NCBI RefSeq assembly: GCF_050379415.1
Contig: NZ_JBNRLS010000002.1
Span: 62,001 to 126,000, forward strand
Direction of reading: 5' to 3'
Length of the DNA stretch: 64,000 bases
Source: Marinobacter sp050379415
GTDB lineage: Bacteria > Pseudomonadota > Gammaproteobacteria > Pseudomonadales > Oleiphilaceae
Part shown: positions 15,085-24,420 of the stretch, piece after piece
How positions within the stretch are numbered: position 1 is the stretch's first letter
Layout: every line of letters begins with the position of its first letter
Translations under genes and position numbers: made by a program
The notes under the pieces: generated by a model
Database searches by the model: none
The model's input: the letters and a program-made list of their open reading frames with translations, nothing else
Told to the model about the DNA's origin: nothing

Positions 15085-18000
15085 TTACTGGAAGGGGCTC
15101 TCCAGTTTTCCCTTGTATTTGTCGAAGGCATCACCATAGACGGTGCCGTTGCGATCGACCAGTTTCTTGATCGCGGCATTCATCATGTCCCAGGCGTCCA
15201 TGTCGCTGTCGGGGTTATTGCCACCCCCGCCGAACTTCACATGGACATTGATGCCATCGTAGGTCGCTTCTGCAAGCACCTTGAGGAGGTTGATTACATC
15301 CCGGGCTGAAGCGTCCAGATCATTCAGGGTGGCCACACTTGGCGCATACTGCAGGTTGTGCTCCAGATAGTAGCGACCGTCCGTGAAAAAGATCTCTGGC
15401 CGGTAAAGCGGGTTGTCATAACGCCGCGCGAGATCCAACGCGTAAGTCTTGTAGTACTCTCGCACCTTGTTGGCGAGTATCACCTCAAGATTCCCTCCCG
15501 TGTCGTAAAGATCCATGATGGTCAGCGCAATGTTGGCGTCGGTATCGCCACCGTCCGCCTCATCGGTCAGGATTTCCCGGATCCGAATCTTCACATCATG
15601 GATGTCATCGTCCTTCCTGCGAATCTGGACTCCGTTGCTGGCTGTCAGAGTCTCGCGCACCGTCACCGAGCGATTCAGGGCCCGCTGATACTCGTTGTTG
15701 TCGTTGAACAGGCGACTGTCTGAAGGGCCGATGTAGGAAATCCGATAGCCGGTGCTTTGGAGACCTTCGGCAACCGCCTGGGCGCGTTCTCTCTGGAGTC
15801 TCGCATTCTCATCTGCGGGCCCGGTACTGTCCGCCGTGCCCAGGATCTGGATTTCCAGAATCTGGTTACGCTCTTTCAGTGCGGCGGCCCGCCGTTCCAG
15901 AAGATTACGGAGCGACTTCAGGTCGTCACGGGTGATCTCGGAGGAAGCCACCGGGAAGTCGTACACAATGTAGGACAACAACTGAACCAGATCCGGATTC
16001 GCGGCGCTGGACAGGAGCCTGTCGGTATTGAGACCTCCCACTGTGAAGAAAAACGGCCGGGTCATAGAGCGCTGGCGCTCCGCATCGCTGATCCTGTCCT
16101 CTACCGGTTCCATGAGGGGGAAGAAGGACTCGATGGTATCCTTCGACGGGGTGGCAAAGAAGCTGTGATTGAAAATCGCCTCTTCATCCAGAGGGTCCGA
16201 TTTGGCAATTGGAAAACTGTGCCGGGAGGCGGCTGTTCCGCCGGGTCCGGCAACAGCACCTTCCAGCTCATCGGCCATTGCTCCTGATCCTTGACCAGAC
16301 CGGGATTGAGCCGCTTTCACGCTGGTAGTCACCTGACCATCGGGCGTTGTCTCCGTCACAGACACATCGCGTTCTCCACCGAAGCGTTCCACCAGATCCT
16401 TAGAATTGGTGGACAGTCCGGAGGGCGATCTGCGTCCCATGGCTTCAGCTTGGGCCTGCAGTGCTTTCTCACCATCGGCCCTGGACATCGAGCCCTTGTT
16501 GACCGCACGATCAATCGCCGCCCGTTTCTTGTCGAAGTTCTGCCCGGCATCCCGTTCCGATTGCAGCTCTGCCAGCCTGGCCTGGAGCGCATAACCTCCG
16601 AACTGCCCGGCCAGGTTGGCGGCAGAATTCAGGGCGCCCATGGCGTTTTTCTGGGTGCCTTCCAGGCCCGCCATGTCTCGGAATGCGCTGTTGCTTCCCA
16701 GTGTGCCCAGTATGTCACCAAATCCTTGGGGCGCCGGCGCGGCAGGGGCATTTTGCAGGTTAATGATGGAGTCGGGCATGTCCGTGGGTGTCATGTTCTG
16801 GGGCTGGGTTCGGCGAGAGTCAAAGAAGGTGCTTGGGAACTCCGCCAGGGCCGGATCCTCGTCGTTCAGTACCCAGTCGGTTGAGCCGTGATGCTCCTCG
16901 CAGGCCTCGCACTGGTCCATGATGGCCTGGGCATAGAGACCGTCGGTGGGCAGGCTGACGCGCATGGGCGTAGAGGGTGCCCCTTCGCCCTTGTAATAGT
17001 TGAACGCTTCCTCGTAACTTTCGTGGCCGTTAACGCCAAGGAATGCGCCGGCGGCCACCCGGAACACCAGGGAGTTCCCCAGTATGGCGATGGGCTCGCG
17101 TTCCACCACTGAGGCTATGGAACGGCGGTCGCTGGAGGAGATGGCAAAGCCATCGAGCAGCATGTAGAGCTCATCCCGGTCCATCGTCCACCAGAGCACC
17201 TTGTGGTAGTAGTGCAGGTTGTCGTTAATGTGGTCGAGAATCTTCTCGTTGGCTTTCTCTGCTTCCCGCCTGGGATTCTGCTTTTCCCAGTTCGACGGAT
17301 TGAAGGTGAGGGTTGCGCTCTCCGTCGGCGCCGGCCGGGTGGTGTCCTCATCATCCCAGGCCGGCGGAGAGATCAGGTCCTGGGTGCCTGTAGATGCGCG
17401 AACACGCCGGTTGTAGTGGTCGGTGTGGAATTCCACAGTGGCGCTGGTTACGTTGGCGACCGAACCTTTCGGCAGGTGTTCGGAGGCCGAGAGCGTTAGC
17501 CGGGTCAGCGCTGCGCGGGTGGTGTCGGACAGTGAATCTGTGGGCACGTTGAAATCAACCCGAACGGTCCGGTTGAACTGGTATTCGCCCACCAGTGTGA
17601 AATCGGCGCCCTGAAGCTCGCCACTGTCGGTCTCCAGCTTCAGCCTGTCGATCCAGCGACGGGCCATGGACGGTGCAATTTCCCGCTGGAAATAGGCATC
17701 GCGCTGGGAGGCACTGTAGTCGCGGATGCGGGCAACGATTTGTCCCACCGGTATTGGTAGAATTCCTGCGTATGCCTGCCACACCCGGGTGGTTACCTTT
17801 TCTCCTACGGCACCTTCCTCCTTGAGCTGGTCGTCGATCTCGTCCGACACCACCTCATCCCGAGGCCGCTCAATGCCGAGTTTGATGTAGATAGAACCGG
17901 AGAGACTTCGCACCGTCTGGGCGGTTCGTTCGCCGTCGGGAGGTGTGTCAGCACCTTCCCAGTTGTTTGCCACTGCTTCGGCGTATTTCAGGGCCCAGCG

Positions 18001-19989
18001 CAGCTCGCGTTTCTTTAAGTAGCGTTCGAAGACGTCCCGCCACCGGGCAATTCGATTCTGGGTAAAGGGCCGTATGGAGAAGGGTACGAACAGGCACTCC
18101 CGAACCCCGGCCAGCACGGTGTCCACCCGCATATGGCGGAGGATTTCGTGATAGATCACCGTCAGGGAATGGCAATAGTTGGGGTTGCGGACGACTTCCG
18201 ACACGCCCTCAATCGATTCATCCTGACTGACTTCGTTTACCACAGTGCTTTCAAACTGGCGGAGAGAATCACCGAACTGGCGTACCGCGTCACGCAGGCT
18301 CTGTTCCTCGGCTGCGGCGACGCTGCGGCCGCCGTTCTGCCAGCTGCTGGAACTTGCTCGGCCATGAGCTGCACCACCCCCGATCACTACCGGGCCCATG
18401 GCAAAGCCGATGCCACCCGCAACCCCCGTGGTTTGAGACTTACTGCCGCCTTTACTCCATTCGTTCAGGTTGGAACGGACGGCATCGTTGTAGTCCCTCT
18501 CCCGCAGGGTGGTTTGTGAAACCTCCTCGCCAAATTCGGTGCGCTCAGACCGGATGCTCTGTTCGCGGCGGCGCCAGTCCAGTTTGACGATGCGGCGGGT
18601 TTGACGTGGTGCGAGCGTCAAGGTGTGCGCCACGTCGCCAAGGGAGTAGCCGTTCGAACGCCATTGCACCCGCCACTCAAGGATATGGCCGCCGGCAACG
18701 GACAGTGCCTGGTACTGGGTGGAGTCACCATCCCAATCAATCGGGTTGTTGGGGCCCACGGGTTGGCGCCGGTTGAGCCAGGGGATCTTGGGCAGTGGCA
18801 GGAAATCGATGGCTTTCACGGGCGGCATCAGGAGTGTGTTATCCCGGGGCAGGAACCGGTTCAGGCTGGAGCCCAGGTTCCGTAGGACCGGAAACCCACT
18901 GCCGAAAGCCGGGTTGCTGCTCTCATTGTTCGCGACCATGGCACTGCGGATCATCATCGGCTGGTTGGCATCCTTGGGATGCAACAGACCCTTGTAATCC
19001 GGTTTGGTGTTGGCGGTGGACTCAATCTCCGGTTGCTCTACCCGGAACACAGTATGGAAACGCCGTTCTCCGAGAATTCGTGCCGGATTGCTGAATGGCT
19101 TGCAATAGGAACCGGGGTCGTCGCTGAACAGGTCCGGTTCATTAAGAAGACTTTCTTCATTCACGTTGAGTGGCGGGTGTTTACCGTTTTCCGACTGACT
19201 GTGTTTCGACGCGCCTTGGTCGTCGGCACCTTTTTCCTGCCAGGGGAGGAGTATCCGAAGATCACGCTGGGGCGAACGCAGTGTCGGGTCTTCCCGGTAT
19301 CCGATGATCAGCTCGGGGCCGTTCAGCAACCAGGCCCAGCCAGGTGCTTCGGTTTGTGGATCAAAGTGTCGGTTGATCTGGAAGGAGCCATCGAATTTAA
19401 GATCGGCGGCGGTGAGCGAGAACACACCAAGCTGCTCAGCAGTGGTGGCGTCCAGCGGAGACTGGCTGGAGCTTGTACCCAAGGCTCCTTCAGGTGACTG
19501 TCCCAGCAAAGCTTTCAGGGCATTCTGTTTGGCGGGGGTGTCAACCAGATCAACACTGAGAGTGTATTGGTCGAAGCGCTGATCTGGCTGGCCAAGGCGA
19601 ACGAAACGGCCGGAACGCGAGAGCACCGGCTGCTGGTCGGGCTCCAGGCGGGCCAGCGCCTGTTTCAGTGTGGCGGATGGAATTACCAGTTTTACCGGTT
19701 CGCCCTCGCTGGCGGGCGTACCGTCAATGGTGCCCAGGTCCGCGACTTCCAGGCCCTGCCGGTTTTCGAGGATGGCGTTGATGGTTTGATCAAGGGCGAT
19801 GGGCTGGAGGGTAGCTTCGGCCCGGGCGTGCCGGTCCAGCCTTAAAATGTCACTGCCGGGGTGGGATGTGGGTTCCCCGTCGTCGGTTTTGCCTGGAATC
19901 TGGTAGGTAATCCGTATCTGAAGCGATTCGGCTTCGGTGCTGTCGACACTGTCCTTGGGTTCGACGGTCAACCGGAGTTGGTCTGGCAT
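15085..19989 (-). CDS. Very large protein of unknown function with an OmpA-like region
   Basis: A 1634-residue protein with no family I can name. There is no signal peptide and no long membrane segment at the N-terminus. Residues about 1-300 are Asp/Gln-rich and look beta-rich. About 505-545 is a Gly-rich stretch (GVAGGIGFAMGPVVIGGGAAHG) that could insert in a membrane or be flexible. A His-Cys segment CEACEEHHGS lies near 1030. Residues 1150-1280 are helical, with many Arg/Glu/Ala. Residues about 1375-1440 resemble the peptidoglycan-binding OmpA C-terminal fold: EIQILGTADSTGPADENARLQ, then RERAQAVAEGL and a later NRSV. The start follows AGAAAGGGA. It stands alone, between pirin and a LysE gene. 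Codon use looks like that of its neighbours. Confidence 0.8.
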   Translation of the reverse strand: MPDQLRLTVEPKDSVDSTEAESLQIRITYQIPGKTDDGEPTSHPGSDILRLDRHARAEATLQPIALDQTINAILENRQGLEVADLGTIDGTPASEGEPVKLVIPSATLKQALARLEPDQQPVLSRSGRFVRLGQPDQRFDQYTLSVDLVDTPAKQNALKALLGQSPEGALGTSSSQSPLDATTAEQLGVFSLTAADLKFDGSFQINRHFDPQTEAPGWAWLLNGPELIIGYREDPTLRSPQRDLRILLPWQEKGADDQGASKHSQSENGKHPPLNVNEESLLNEPDLFSDDPGSYCKPFSNPARILGERRFHTVFRVEQPEIESTANTKPDYKGLLHPKDANQPMMIRSAMVANNESSNPAFGSGFPVLRNLGSSLNRFLPRDNTLLMPPVKAIDFLPLPKIPWLNRRQPVGPNNPIDWDGDSTQYQALSVAGGHILEWRVQWRSNGYSLGDVAHTLTLAPRQTRRIVKLDWRRREQSIRSERTEFGEEVSQTTLRERDYNDAVRSNLNEWSKGGSKSQTTGVAGGIGFAMGPVVIGGGAAHGRASSSSWQNGGRSVAAAEEQSLRDAVRQFGDSLRQFESTVVNEVSQDESIEGVSEVVRNPNYCHSLTVIYHEILRHMRVDTVLAGVRECLFVPFSIRPFTQNRIARWRDVFERYLKKRELRWALKYAEAVANNWEGADTPPDGERTAQTVRSLSGSIYIKLGIERPRDEVVSDEIDDQLKEEGAVGEKVTTRVWQAYAGILPIPVGQIVARIRDYSASQRDAYFQREIAPSMARRWIDRLKLETDSGELQGADFTLVGEYQFNRTVRVDFNVPTDSLSDTTRAALTRLTLSASEHLPKGSVANVTSATVEFHTDHYNRRVRASTGTQDLISPPAWDDEDTTRPAPTESATLTFNPSNWEKQNPRREAEKANEKILDHINDNLHYYHKVLWWTMDRDELYMLLDGFAISSSDRRSIASVVEREPIAILGNSLVFRVAAGAFLGVNGHESYEEAFNYYKGEGAPSTPMRVSLPTDGLYAQAIMDQCEACEEHHGSTDWVLNDEDPALAEFPSTFFDSRRTQPQNMTPTDMPDSIINLQNAPAAPAPQGFGDILGTLGSNSAFRDMAGLEGTQKNAMGALNSAANLAGQFGGYALQARLAELQSERDAGQNFDKKRAAIDRAVNKGSMSRADGEKALQAQAEAMGRRSPSGLSTNSKDLVERFGGERDVSVTETTPDGQVTTSVKAAQSRSGQGSGAMADELEGAVAGPGGTAASRHSFPIAKSDPLDEEAIFNHSFFATPSKDTIESFFPLMEPVEDRISDAERQRSMTRPFFFTVGGLNTDRLLSSAANPDLVQLLSYIVYDFPVASSEITRDDLKSLRNLLERRAAALKERNQILEIQILGTADSTGPADENARLQRERAQAVAEGLQSTGYRISYIGPSDSRLFNDNNEYQRALNRSVTVRETLTASNGVQIRRKDDDIHDVKIRIREILTDEADGGDTDANIALTIMDLYDTGGNLEVILANKVREYYKTYALDLARRYDNPLYRPEIFFTDGRYYLEHNLQYAPSVATLNDLDASARDVINLLKVLAEATYDGINVHVKFGGGGNNPDSDMDAWDMMNAAIKKLVDRNGTVYGDAFDKYKGKLESPFQ

Positions 19990-20342
19990 GATTGGTCCCT
20001 TTCTGTTGCTTGTGCATCCCTGCCATCGCTCCGCGCTGGAGCAGACTCTTCAGACAATACAACCGGGCCCACGCATGACCATGCGTTATGGGGCAAGACA
20101 ACCTTGTCACATCAGGACTTCACTGCGCCGATTAGCGCGAGGCAATGCCACTGGCATGCTTCCATTTTCCCTGTGCCGGCGAGTGGAGGTGTATGATTTG
20201 ACTACATTCTTTCGCCGACTGTTTGCAGTGAAAGGATTGCGGCTGAGGCCGGATTTGTAAAGTCTGAACCGCAATTTTGTGCAATAAATCTCCTTTGAAT
20301 CAGGCCAGACTCAGTGAACCATCACCAAGGAGCACTGATCCA
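19990..20342. other. Intergenic region before the giant gene and lysE-like gene
   Basis: About 350 bases hold the two divergent promoters. I see no gene, no strong palindrome and no convincing -35/-10 pair; a TTGACT at 20197-20202 lacks a matched -10. The right part has lower GC than the genes beside it. Confidence 0.4.
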
Positions 20343-20936
20343 ATGAGTCTTTCACTGATTCTGCCCATGTCCGCCTTTGCCCTGGCCGCATCCATATCGC
20401 CGGGGCCAGTTAACCTGGTATGCCTGAGCAGCGGAACCCGTTACCCCGTTTCGCGGGGGCTGATCTTCGTAAGCGGTGCCACCATCGGCTTTATCGCACT
20501 GTTCATCTCCGTTGGGCTGGGACTTTACTCCCTCCTGACCCTGGTGCCGGCCTTTGAGGCATTTCTGAGGTGGGCGGGTGTGGCATTTCTGCTCTATCTG
20601 AGTGTGAAACTGGCCCTCGATAGCGGCCACATGCCCGAGAATGCGGCGGAAAAGGCACCCGGCTTCGGGACCGGGGCGTTGATGCAGTGGCTCAATCCCA
20701 AGGCCTGGTTAGCCTCGGCTTCCGGCATCGGCGCCTATACCAGCGCTAATGACTGGCCCCAGGTGCTGTTGTTCGCCTCGGTGTACCTGCCGATTTGCTG
20801 GCTCTCCCTGGCGTGCTGGGTCTATGCAGGTGCCTTTCTCCGGAAACAGGTTCAGCGGCCCGTGGTGTTGGCAACGGTAAACCGGGTACTGGCTTTACTG
20901 CTCGCGGCGAGCTGCCTGTACCTGGTGATCGGCTGA
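20343..20936 (+). CDS. LysE/RhtB family amino-acid exporter
   Basis: A 197-residue inner-membrane protein with about six hydrophobic helices, expected to export amino acids or related metabolites. The family mark ASISPGPVNLVCLSSGTRY lies near residue 20, and the QWLNPKAWL segment near 120 is also typical. Start 20343 is preceded by AAGGAG at the proper distance; an upstream in-frame codon at 20277 lacks this. The 3' end overlaps that of the convergent AraC-type regulator by 42 bases. LysE/AraC neighbours are a common arrangement, so the regulator probably controls this gene. Confidence 0.9.
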   Translation: MSLSLILPMSAFALAASISPGPVNLVCLSSGTRYPVSRGLIFVSGATIGFIALFISVGLGLYSLLTLVPAFEAFLRWAGVAFLLYLSVKLALDSGHMPENAAEKAPGFGTGALMQWLNPKAWLASASGIGAYTSANDWPQVLLFASVYLPICWLSLACWVYAGAFLRKQVQRPVVLATVNRVLALLLAASCLYLVIG

Positions 20937-21764
20937 AGCGCGCCGATACTGGTTTGGCGTTGCTGCCATCAGCCGTTTGAAGGCACGCTGGAAATGCGGT
21001 TGGTCGGCGAAGCCCGCGTTCAGGGCTGCCTCGGCAATGGCGGAACCGTTCTTGAGTTCATGGCGCCCCAGTTGCACGCGACGGTTCACCAGATAAGCGT
21101 GGGGCGTGAGTCCGAAATGTTGTTTGAACGCCCGGATCAGATGGCCCGGGCTGAACCCGGACAACTCGCAAAGGGTGTCCAGCGAGACGTCATCTGTTGC
21201 GTGGTCGTCCAGATAGCGGGCCAGGCCAGCGAGAATCTCTGGCGTCTTTGGTGCTGTTGCGACGGGTTGGCTCGCCAGTTCATGCATCAGGTCTGACAGA
21301 AACTCCACAAGCTTCGATTGCTTCTCAAGCAACTCATGCCCCGGTTCCAGCAGGCATTCGGCCAACTGGCAGTAACGTTCAAACCAGGCGGCATCCGATA
21401 TCACTGCAGTGGAGATGTCCTGCCACCGCGGTTCCGGGAGCAGTCCCGCCCGGAACCGCAGGTCTGTCAGCCACGTCGTATCCACATATAACATCAGATA
21501 CGCCCACGGCTGATTGTCGATGGGATTGCAGGTATGGACCCACTCGGGGTTCATCAGCACAAGATCCCCCGCCTGGACACGGTAATGATCATCCCGGTAC
21601 TGAAATTTACTCTTGCCCCCGGTGATGGCGCCCATCGACCACTGGGTGTGAGTGTGCGGGGCATAGCAAACCTCGCGACCGTCGGCGACCTTGCGCAGCT
21701 CCACATGGGGCAGGCGGGCGTCTCGCCAGAAGATGGGCTTGCTTTTACTGGTGGCTGTTTTCAT
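20895..21764 (-). CDS. AraC family transcriptional regulator
   Basis: A 289-residue regulator. Residues 10-110 form a cupin-like effector domain (HTHTQWSMGAITGGKSKFQYRD, then LVLMNPEWVHTCNP). The C-terminal two helix-turn-helix motifs run from about 180 to 280, with DVSLDTLCELSGFSPGHLIRAFK and AIAEAALNAGFADQPHFQRAFKRLM followed by TPNQYRR. It overlaps the LysE gene end by 42 bases and begins 20 bases inside the end of the methyltransferase gene, so it is cotranscribed with that gene. Confidence 0.92.
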   Translation of the reverse strand: MKTATSKSKPIFWRDARLPHVELRKVADGREVCYAPHTHTQWSMGAITGGKSKFQYRDDHYRVQAGDLVLMNPEWVHTCNPIDNQPWAYLMLYVDTTWLTDLRFRAGLLPEPRWQDISTAVISDAAWFERYCQLAECLLEPGHELLEKQSKLVEFLSDLMHELASQPVATAPKTPEILAGLARYLDDHATDDVSLDTLCELSGFSPGHLIRAFKQHFGLTPHAYLVNRRVQLGRHELKNGSAIAEAALNAGFADQPHFQRAFKRLMAATPNQYRRASADHQVQAARREQ

Positions 21765-22371
21765 CTGAATTGGCGCTCGCAGTCAGCAAGAACACCGGAT
21801 AGCTCCGATCTTCTTTTTCGATGGCGCTGGCGGACACGACCTCAACTCCGGAGAAGCCTGCCTTTTCAGCAGCACGGGCGATGTCGTCCCGCTCAAAACC
21901 GAAATGGAATACGCCGGTGTCTTCACTATGGAAGGTGCCATCTTCCTTGTCCAGATCCGAAATGGCGATAAAACCACCCGGCTTCAGAAGCTCCCGGAAG
22001 CGTCGGAACATGGCATCAATATCCCTGACGTGATGCATGGTCATGGAGGAAATGATGCCATCGAACCGTTCATCGATTGACTGCTTTTCAAGATCAATCT
22101 CCTTGATCTCCAGCTCGCAGTTCAGTGAAGCCCGCTTTTCGGAGAGCTGGCGGTTCATGGAGGGGGATATATCCACCGCCGTGATTTTCTTCACGTGAGG
22201 GGCAATCCGCTCCAGCAAAAGACCGGTTCCGGAGCCGAAATCCATCAGGTGCATGGAGGGTTCAATATGCGCCTTTTCCAGAATGGTGTTGGCGATATTG
22301 GTAACGTTATCGACGCGATCGCGATTCTGCTCGTAGGTGTCTGCCTTTTGGGCGAAGTAGTCTTTGCTCAT
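21745..22371 (-). CDS. Class I SAM-dependent methyltransferase
   Basis: A 208-residue methyltransferase. Motif I LMDFGSGTGLLLE is near residue 43, the acidic loop AVDISPSM near 66, and the post-motif SMTMHHVRDIDAMFRRFRELLKPGG with DLDKEDG near 140. The domain is of the Methyltransf_11 or UbiE-like type; the substrate is unknown. Its 3' end overlaps the AraC gene start by 20 bases, so translation is coupled. The regulator may sense a compound made or modified by this enzyme, but this is inference. Confidence 0.87.
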   Translation of the reverse strand: MSKDYFAQKADTYEQNRDRVDNVTNIANTILEKAHIEPSMHLMDFGSGTGLLLERIAPHVKKITAVDISPSMNRQLSEKRASLNCELEIKEIDLEKQSIDERFDGIISSMTMHHVRDIDAMFRRFRELLKPGGFIAISDLDKEDGTFHSEDTGVFHFGFERDDIARAAEKAGFSGVEVVSASAIEKEDRSYPVFLLTASANSDENSHQ

Positions 22372-22558
22372 GAATCTGGCCGTTTTTGGTTAAGGAAACT
22401 CAACTGATTATGCGGCGTTCGTGACCGAGTTCAAGATGAAATAACGTTATGCTAAAAAAGTCGTAAGAGCATTTCTGTGGATTGGAGAAAGCTGGCCCCT
22501 CCATTAATGCGAACAGGCCGGCTCATTCTACATTGTCGCCATCGCCGTCGTTTCCGTC

Positions 22559-23416
22559 TTAATCGTCATCGTCACTGCCCTTGTTACTGCCATTACCACG
22601 GCCATTACCTTTACCACTGCCATCGCTGCTTCCGTCGTCACTGGCATCATTACTGCCATCGTCACCGCCATCGCCACCGCCACCGTCGCCGCTGCTGTCG
22701 CCGCCGCTGCCATCACCGCCACCGCTGCCGCCGTCATCGGTGCCTGAAGGTAGGGGAGCCGACGGGATAGCGGCGAGGTTGCCACTGGAGATCAGGTCAA
22801 CAAACTCACCGTAACTCGCAACATTCGGTAAATTTCTGACAGCCTCAAAAAAGACATCGAGCAGCTTGTCGATCGTGTCGTTTATCTGGAAACTCGAGTG
22901 GAAAGGATCGAAATCAGCCGGGACACTGTAGCCTGCCTGTGTAAGGGCCTGAACAAACTCGTTTTTGGCTTGATCCAGGTTGTTGGTCATTGAGGCATAG
23001 TCGTCCTGCTGGTACCAGATTTCCGGTGTGCTCGAAGTTGAGAGGGTAATGATCAGATCTGTGAATGGGGTTACGTTGACGGTCCCCGCTGAGCCGGTAT
23101 AACTGTGCAACACGTCATACTCCGCTCCAGCACTCACCCTCAGGGCACAGGGTAGAGCGGTCGCGGCTACTTGCCCTGTAAAACCGCCTGAGGAATCCGT
23201 CTGGACCTCTTCAATGAAACGTCCCCCGTTTTCGCATCGGGCATCAACCGGAGCATTTGCAATCGGGGCGCCCACAGCTGCCCGCCCGGACAAAACCACT
23301 ACCAGTTGGTCCGTGGCAACTTCGCTCCCACTTGGATCATTGGATGATATTCCGTCGCACCCGCTTATTATTGCTGCCAGAGCCGGGATGCAAGCTCCCT
23401 TCGCTACCCAGATCAT
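22559..23416 (-). CDS. Lipoprotein with Asp/Gly/Ser-rich low-complexity tail
   Basis: A 285-residue protein of unknown function. Start 23416 is chosen because GAGGG lies 8 bases upstream and the product then begins with a lipoprotein signal ending in AIISGC. The middle (residues 30-220) has the style of surface-exposed domains, with DLIITLSTSS and a NLDQAKNEFVQALTQAGY helix. The last ~60 residues are almost only Gly, Ser, Asp and Asn, ending in four Asp. The corresponding DNA is a simple GCC/ACC-type repeat. This tail could bind calcium or act as a flexible stalk. A longer reading starts at 23482. No neighbour gives a clue. Confidence 0.75.
   Translation of the reverse strand: MIWVAKGACIPALAAIISGCDGISSNDPSGSEVATDQLVVVLSGRAAVGAPIANAPVDARCENGGRFIEEVQTDSSGGFTGQVAATALPCALRVSAGAEYDVLHSYTGSAGTVNVTPFTDLIITLSTSSTPEIWYQQDDYASMTNNLDQAKNEFVQALTQAGYSVPADFDPFHSSFQINDTIDKLLDVFFEAVRNLPNVASYGEFVDLISSGNLAAIPSAPLPSGTDDGGSGGGDGSGGDSSGDGGGGDGGDDGSNDASDDGSSDGSGKGNGRGNGSNKGSDDDD
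22585..22740 (-). repeat. Degenerate low-complexity repeat coding for the Asp/Gly/Ser tail
   Basis: About 150 bases of near-repeats of CC(A/G)CCGCC, CATCACC and CGCTGCC units. The length is likely to vary between strains. It lies inside the lipoprotein gene and makes the opposite strand appear to code for a Cys/His/Arg-rich protein, which I do not believe is real. Confidence 0.65.
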
Positions 23417-23663
23417 GACCAAACCCTCTGTCAGCCCTCGACACACCTGCCAAAAGGTGTTTGGAAGCAAGATGAACGCCACGGAACAAGATGTTCACTG
23501 AAAACAGACATCGGCAGCGATGGGCGATTTGCGCCTGGAAGATGAAGTGTAAAATAGGCCGACGGATTCTAAGCTCTCGCCAGAACCGGTGCAGCCCGGG
23601 GCAGCATCGGGGGGGGTAAGCTAAGGTCTTTATCCTGGGACCGTATCTAACCGGATGTGAAGG

Positions 23664-24407
23664 TCAGGCGACCTTGTCCTCGGAGCGGCCATGGTCGGGG
23701 AGCCAGCCTTCAGTCGCCAGCGCTCCGGCAATGGCCCGGTAGCCTTTGTCACTCGGATGATAGCCGTCGCTGGCCAGCATCGAGGTGTCGGTGATGGTCG
23801 GGTAGGTCAGATAGCGGAAATCCCCCGGGGCCCGGTGCGCCAGTTCCTGGTACAGGCGATCCAGCTGCCGCGCCCGCCAACCCATGATATGCCGGAGCGG
23901 CGAGGGCAGCGCCGTGAACAGATGCATCGGCGGTACGCTCAGCAGGTAGACCGGCGCCGGGTAGCGTTGGGCGAGCAGGTTACGCAGGTCCGTCAGCTGC
24001 TGGCGAAACCGGAACCTCGGGGTGAATCCGGTGGTGTCGTTAACGCCCATGCTGAGTAAAACCACATCGGCTTCCGGCAGGTCGGCATTTGCCAGCTTGC
24101 TATTGAGCTCGCCCAGACGAATGCCGTTCACTCCGAAGGTATGCCAGGCGATGGTCTGCCCGGAGCGTTCATACAGCTGCAACGCCAACTGGCTGGCGAG
24201 GCCCTGGTCATGGGTGGACACACCCACGCCAGCGGCGGTGGATTCGCCGATAACCAGAACCCGGAACACGGGGGTGCCCTTGCCGTACTGGCCCCCTGGA
24301 GAGCCCTTAGCTTCCGGGAGTCGTGGCGTTTCCCGCCGGGCACGTTTGCCCTGGTACAGCAGTACCGGGAAAAGCAGGGCGGTGGTCAGCCAGAAGGGAA
24401 GGTGCAT
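23664..24407 (-). CDS. SGNH/GDSL-type hydrolase
   Basis: A 247-residue esterase-like protein. An N-terminal hydrophobic segment (residues 4-18) could be a signal anchor. The SGNH blocks are present: block I RVLVIGESTAAGVG near residue 48-60, block III (LSMGVNDTTGF) near 115, and block V DGYHPSDKGY near 220 with the catalytic Asp and His. Block I has GES instead of GDS, which is common in this group. The substrate is unknown. It lies 13 bases downstream of the racemase-like gene, so it is probably cotranscribed. Confidence 0.85.
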   Translation of the reverse strand: MHLPFWLTTALLFPVLLYQGKRARRETPRLPEAKGSPGGQYGKGTPVFRVLVIGESTAAGVGVSTHDQGLASQLALQLYERSGQTIAWHTFGVNGIRLGELNSKLANADLPEADVVLLSMGVNDTTGFTPRFRFRQQLTDLRNLLAQRYPAPVYLLSVPPMHLFTALPSPLRHIMGWRARQLDRLYQELAHRAPGDFRYLTYPTITDTSMLASDGYHPSDKGYRAIAGALATEGWLPDHGRSEDKVA

Positions 24408-24420
24408 GGGTAAACCTCAA

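Noticed and set aside
15085..19989. Calling the giant protein a type VI or tail-like effector
   Set aside because: No tail, sheath, VgrG or PAAR gene lies in the window and no known effector domain was recognised.
22477..22770. Open frame on the plus strand rich in His, Arg and Cys opposite the lipoprotein tail
   Set aside because: It is the reverse complement of the simple-repeat tail of the lipoprotein gene and has no ribosome site or sensible composition.
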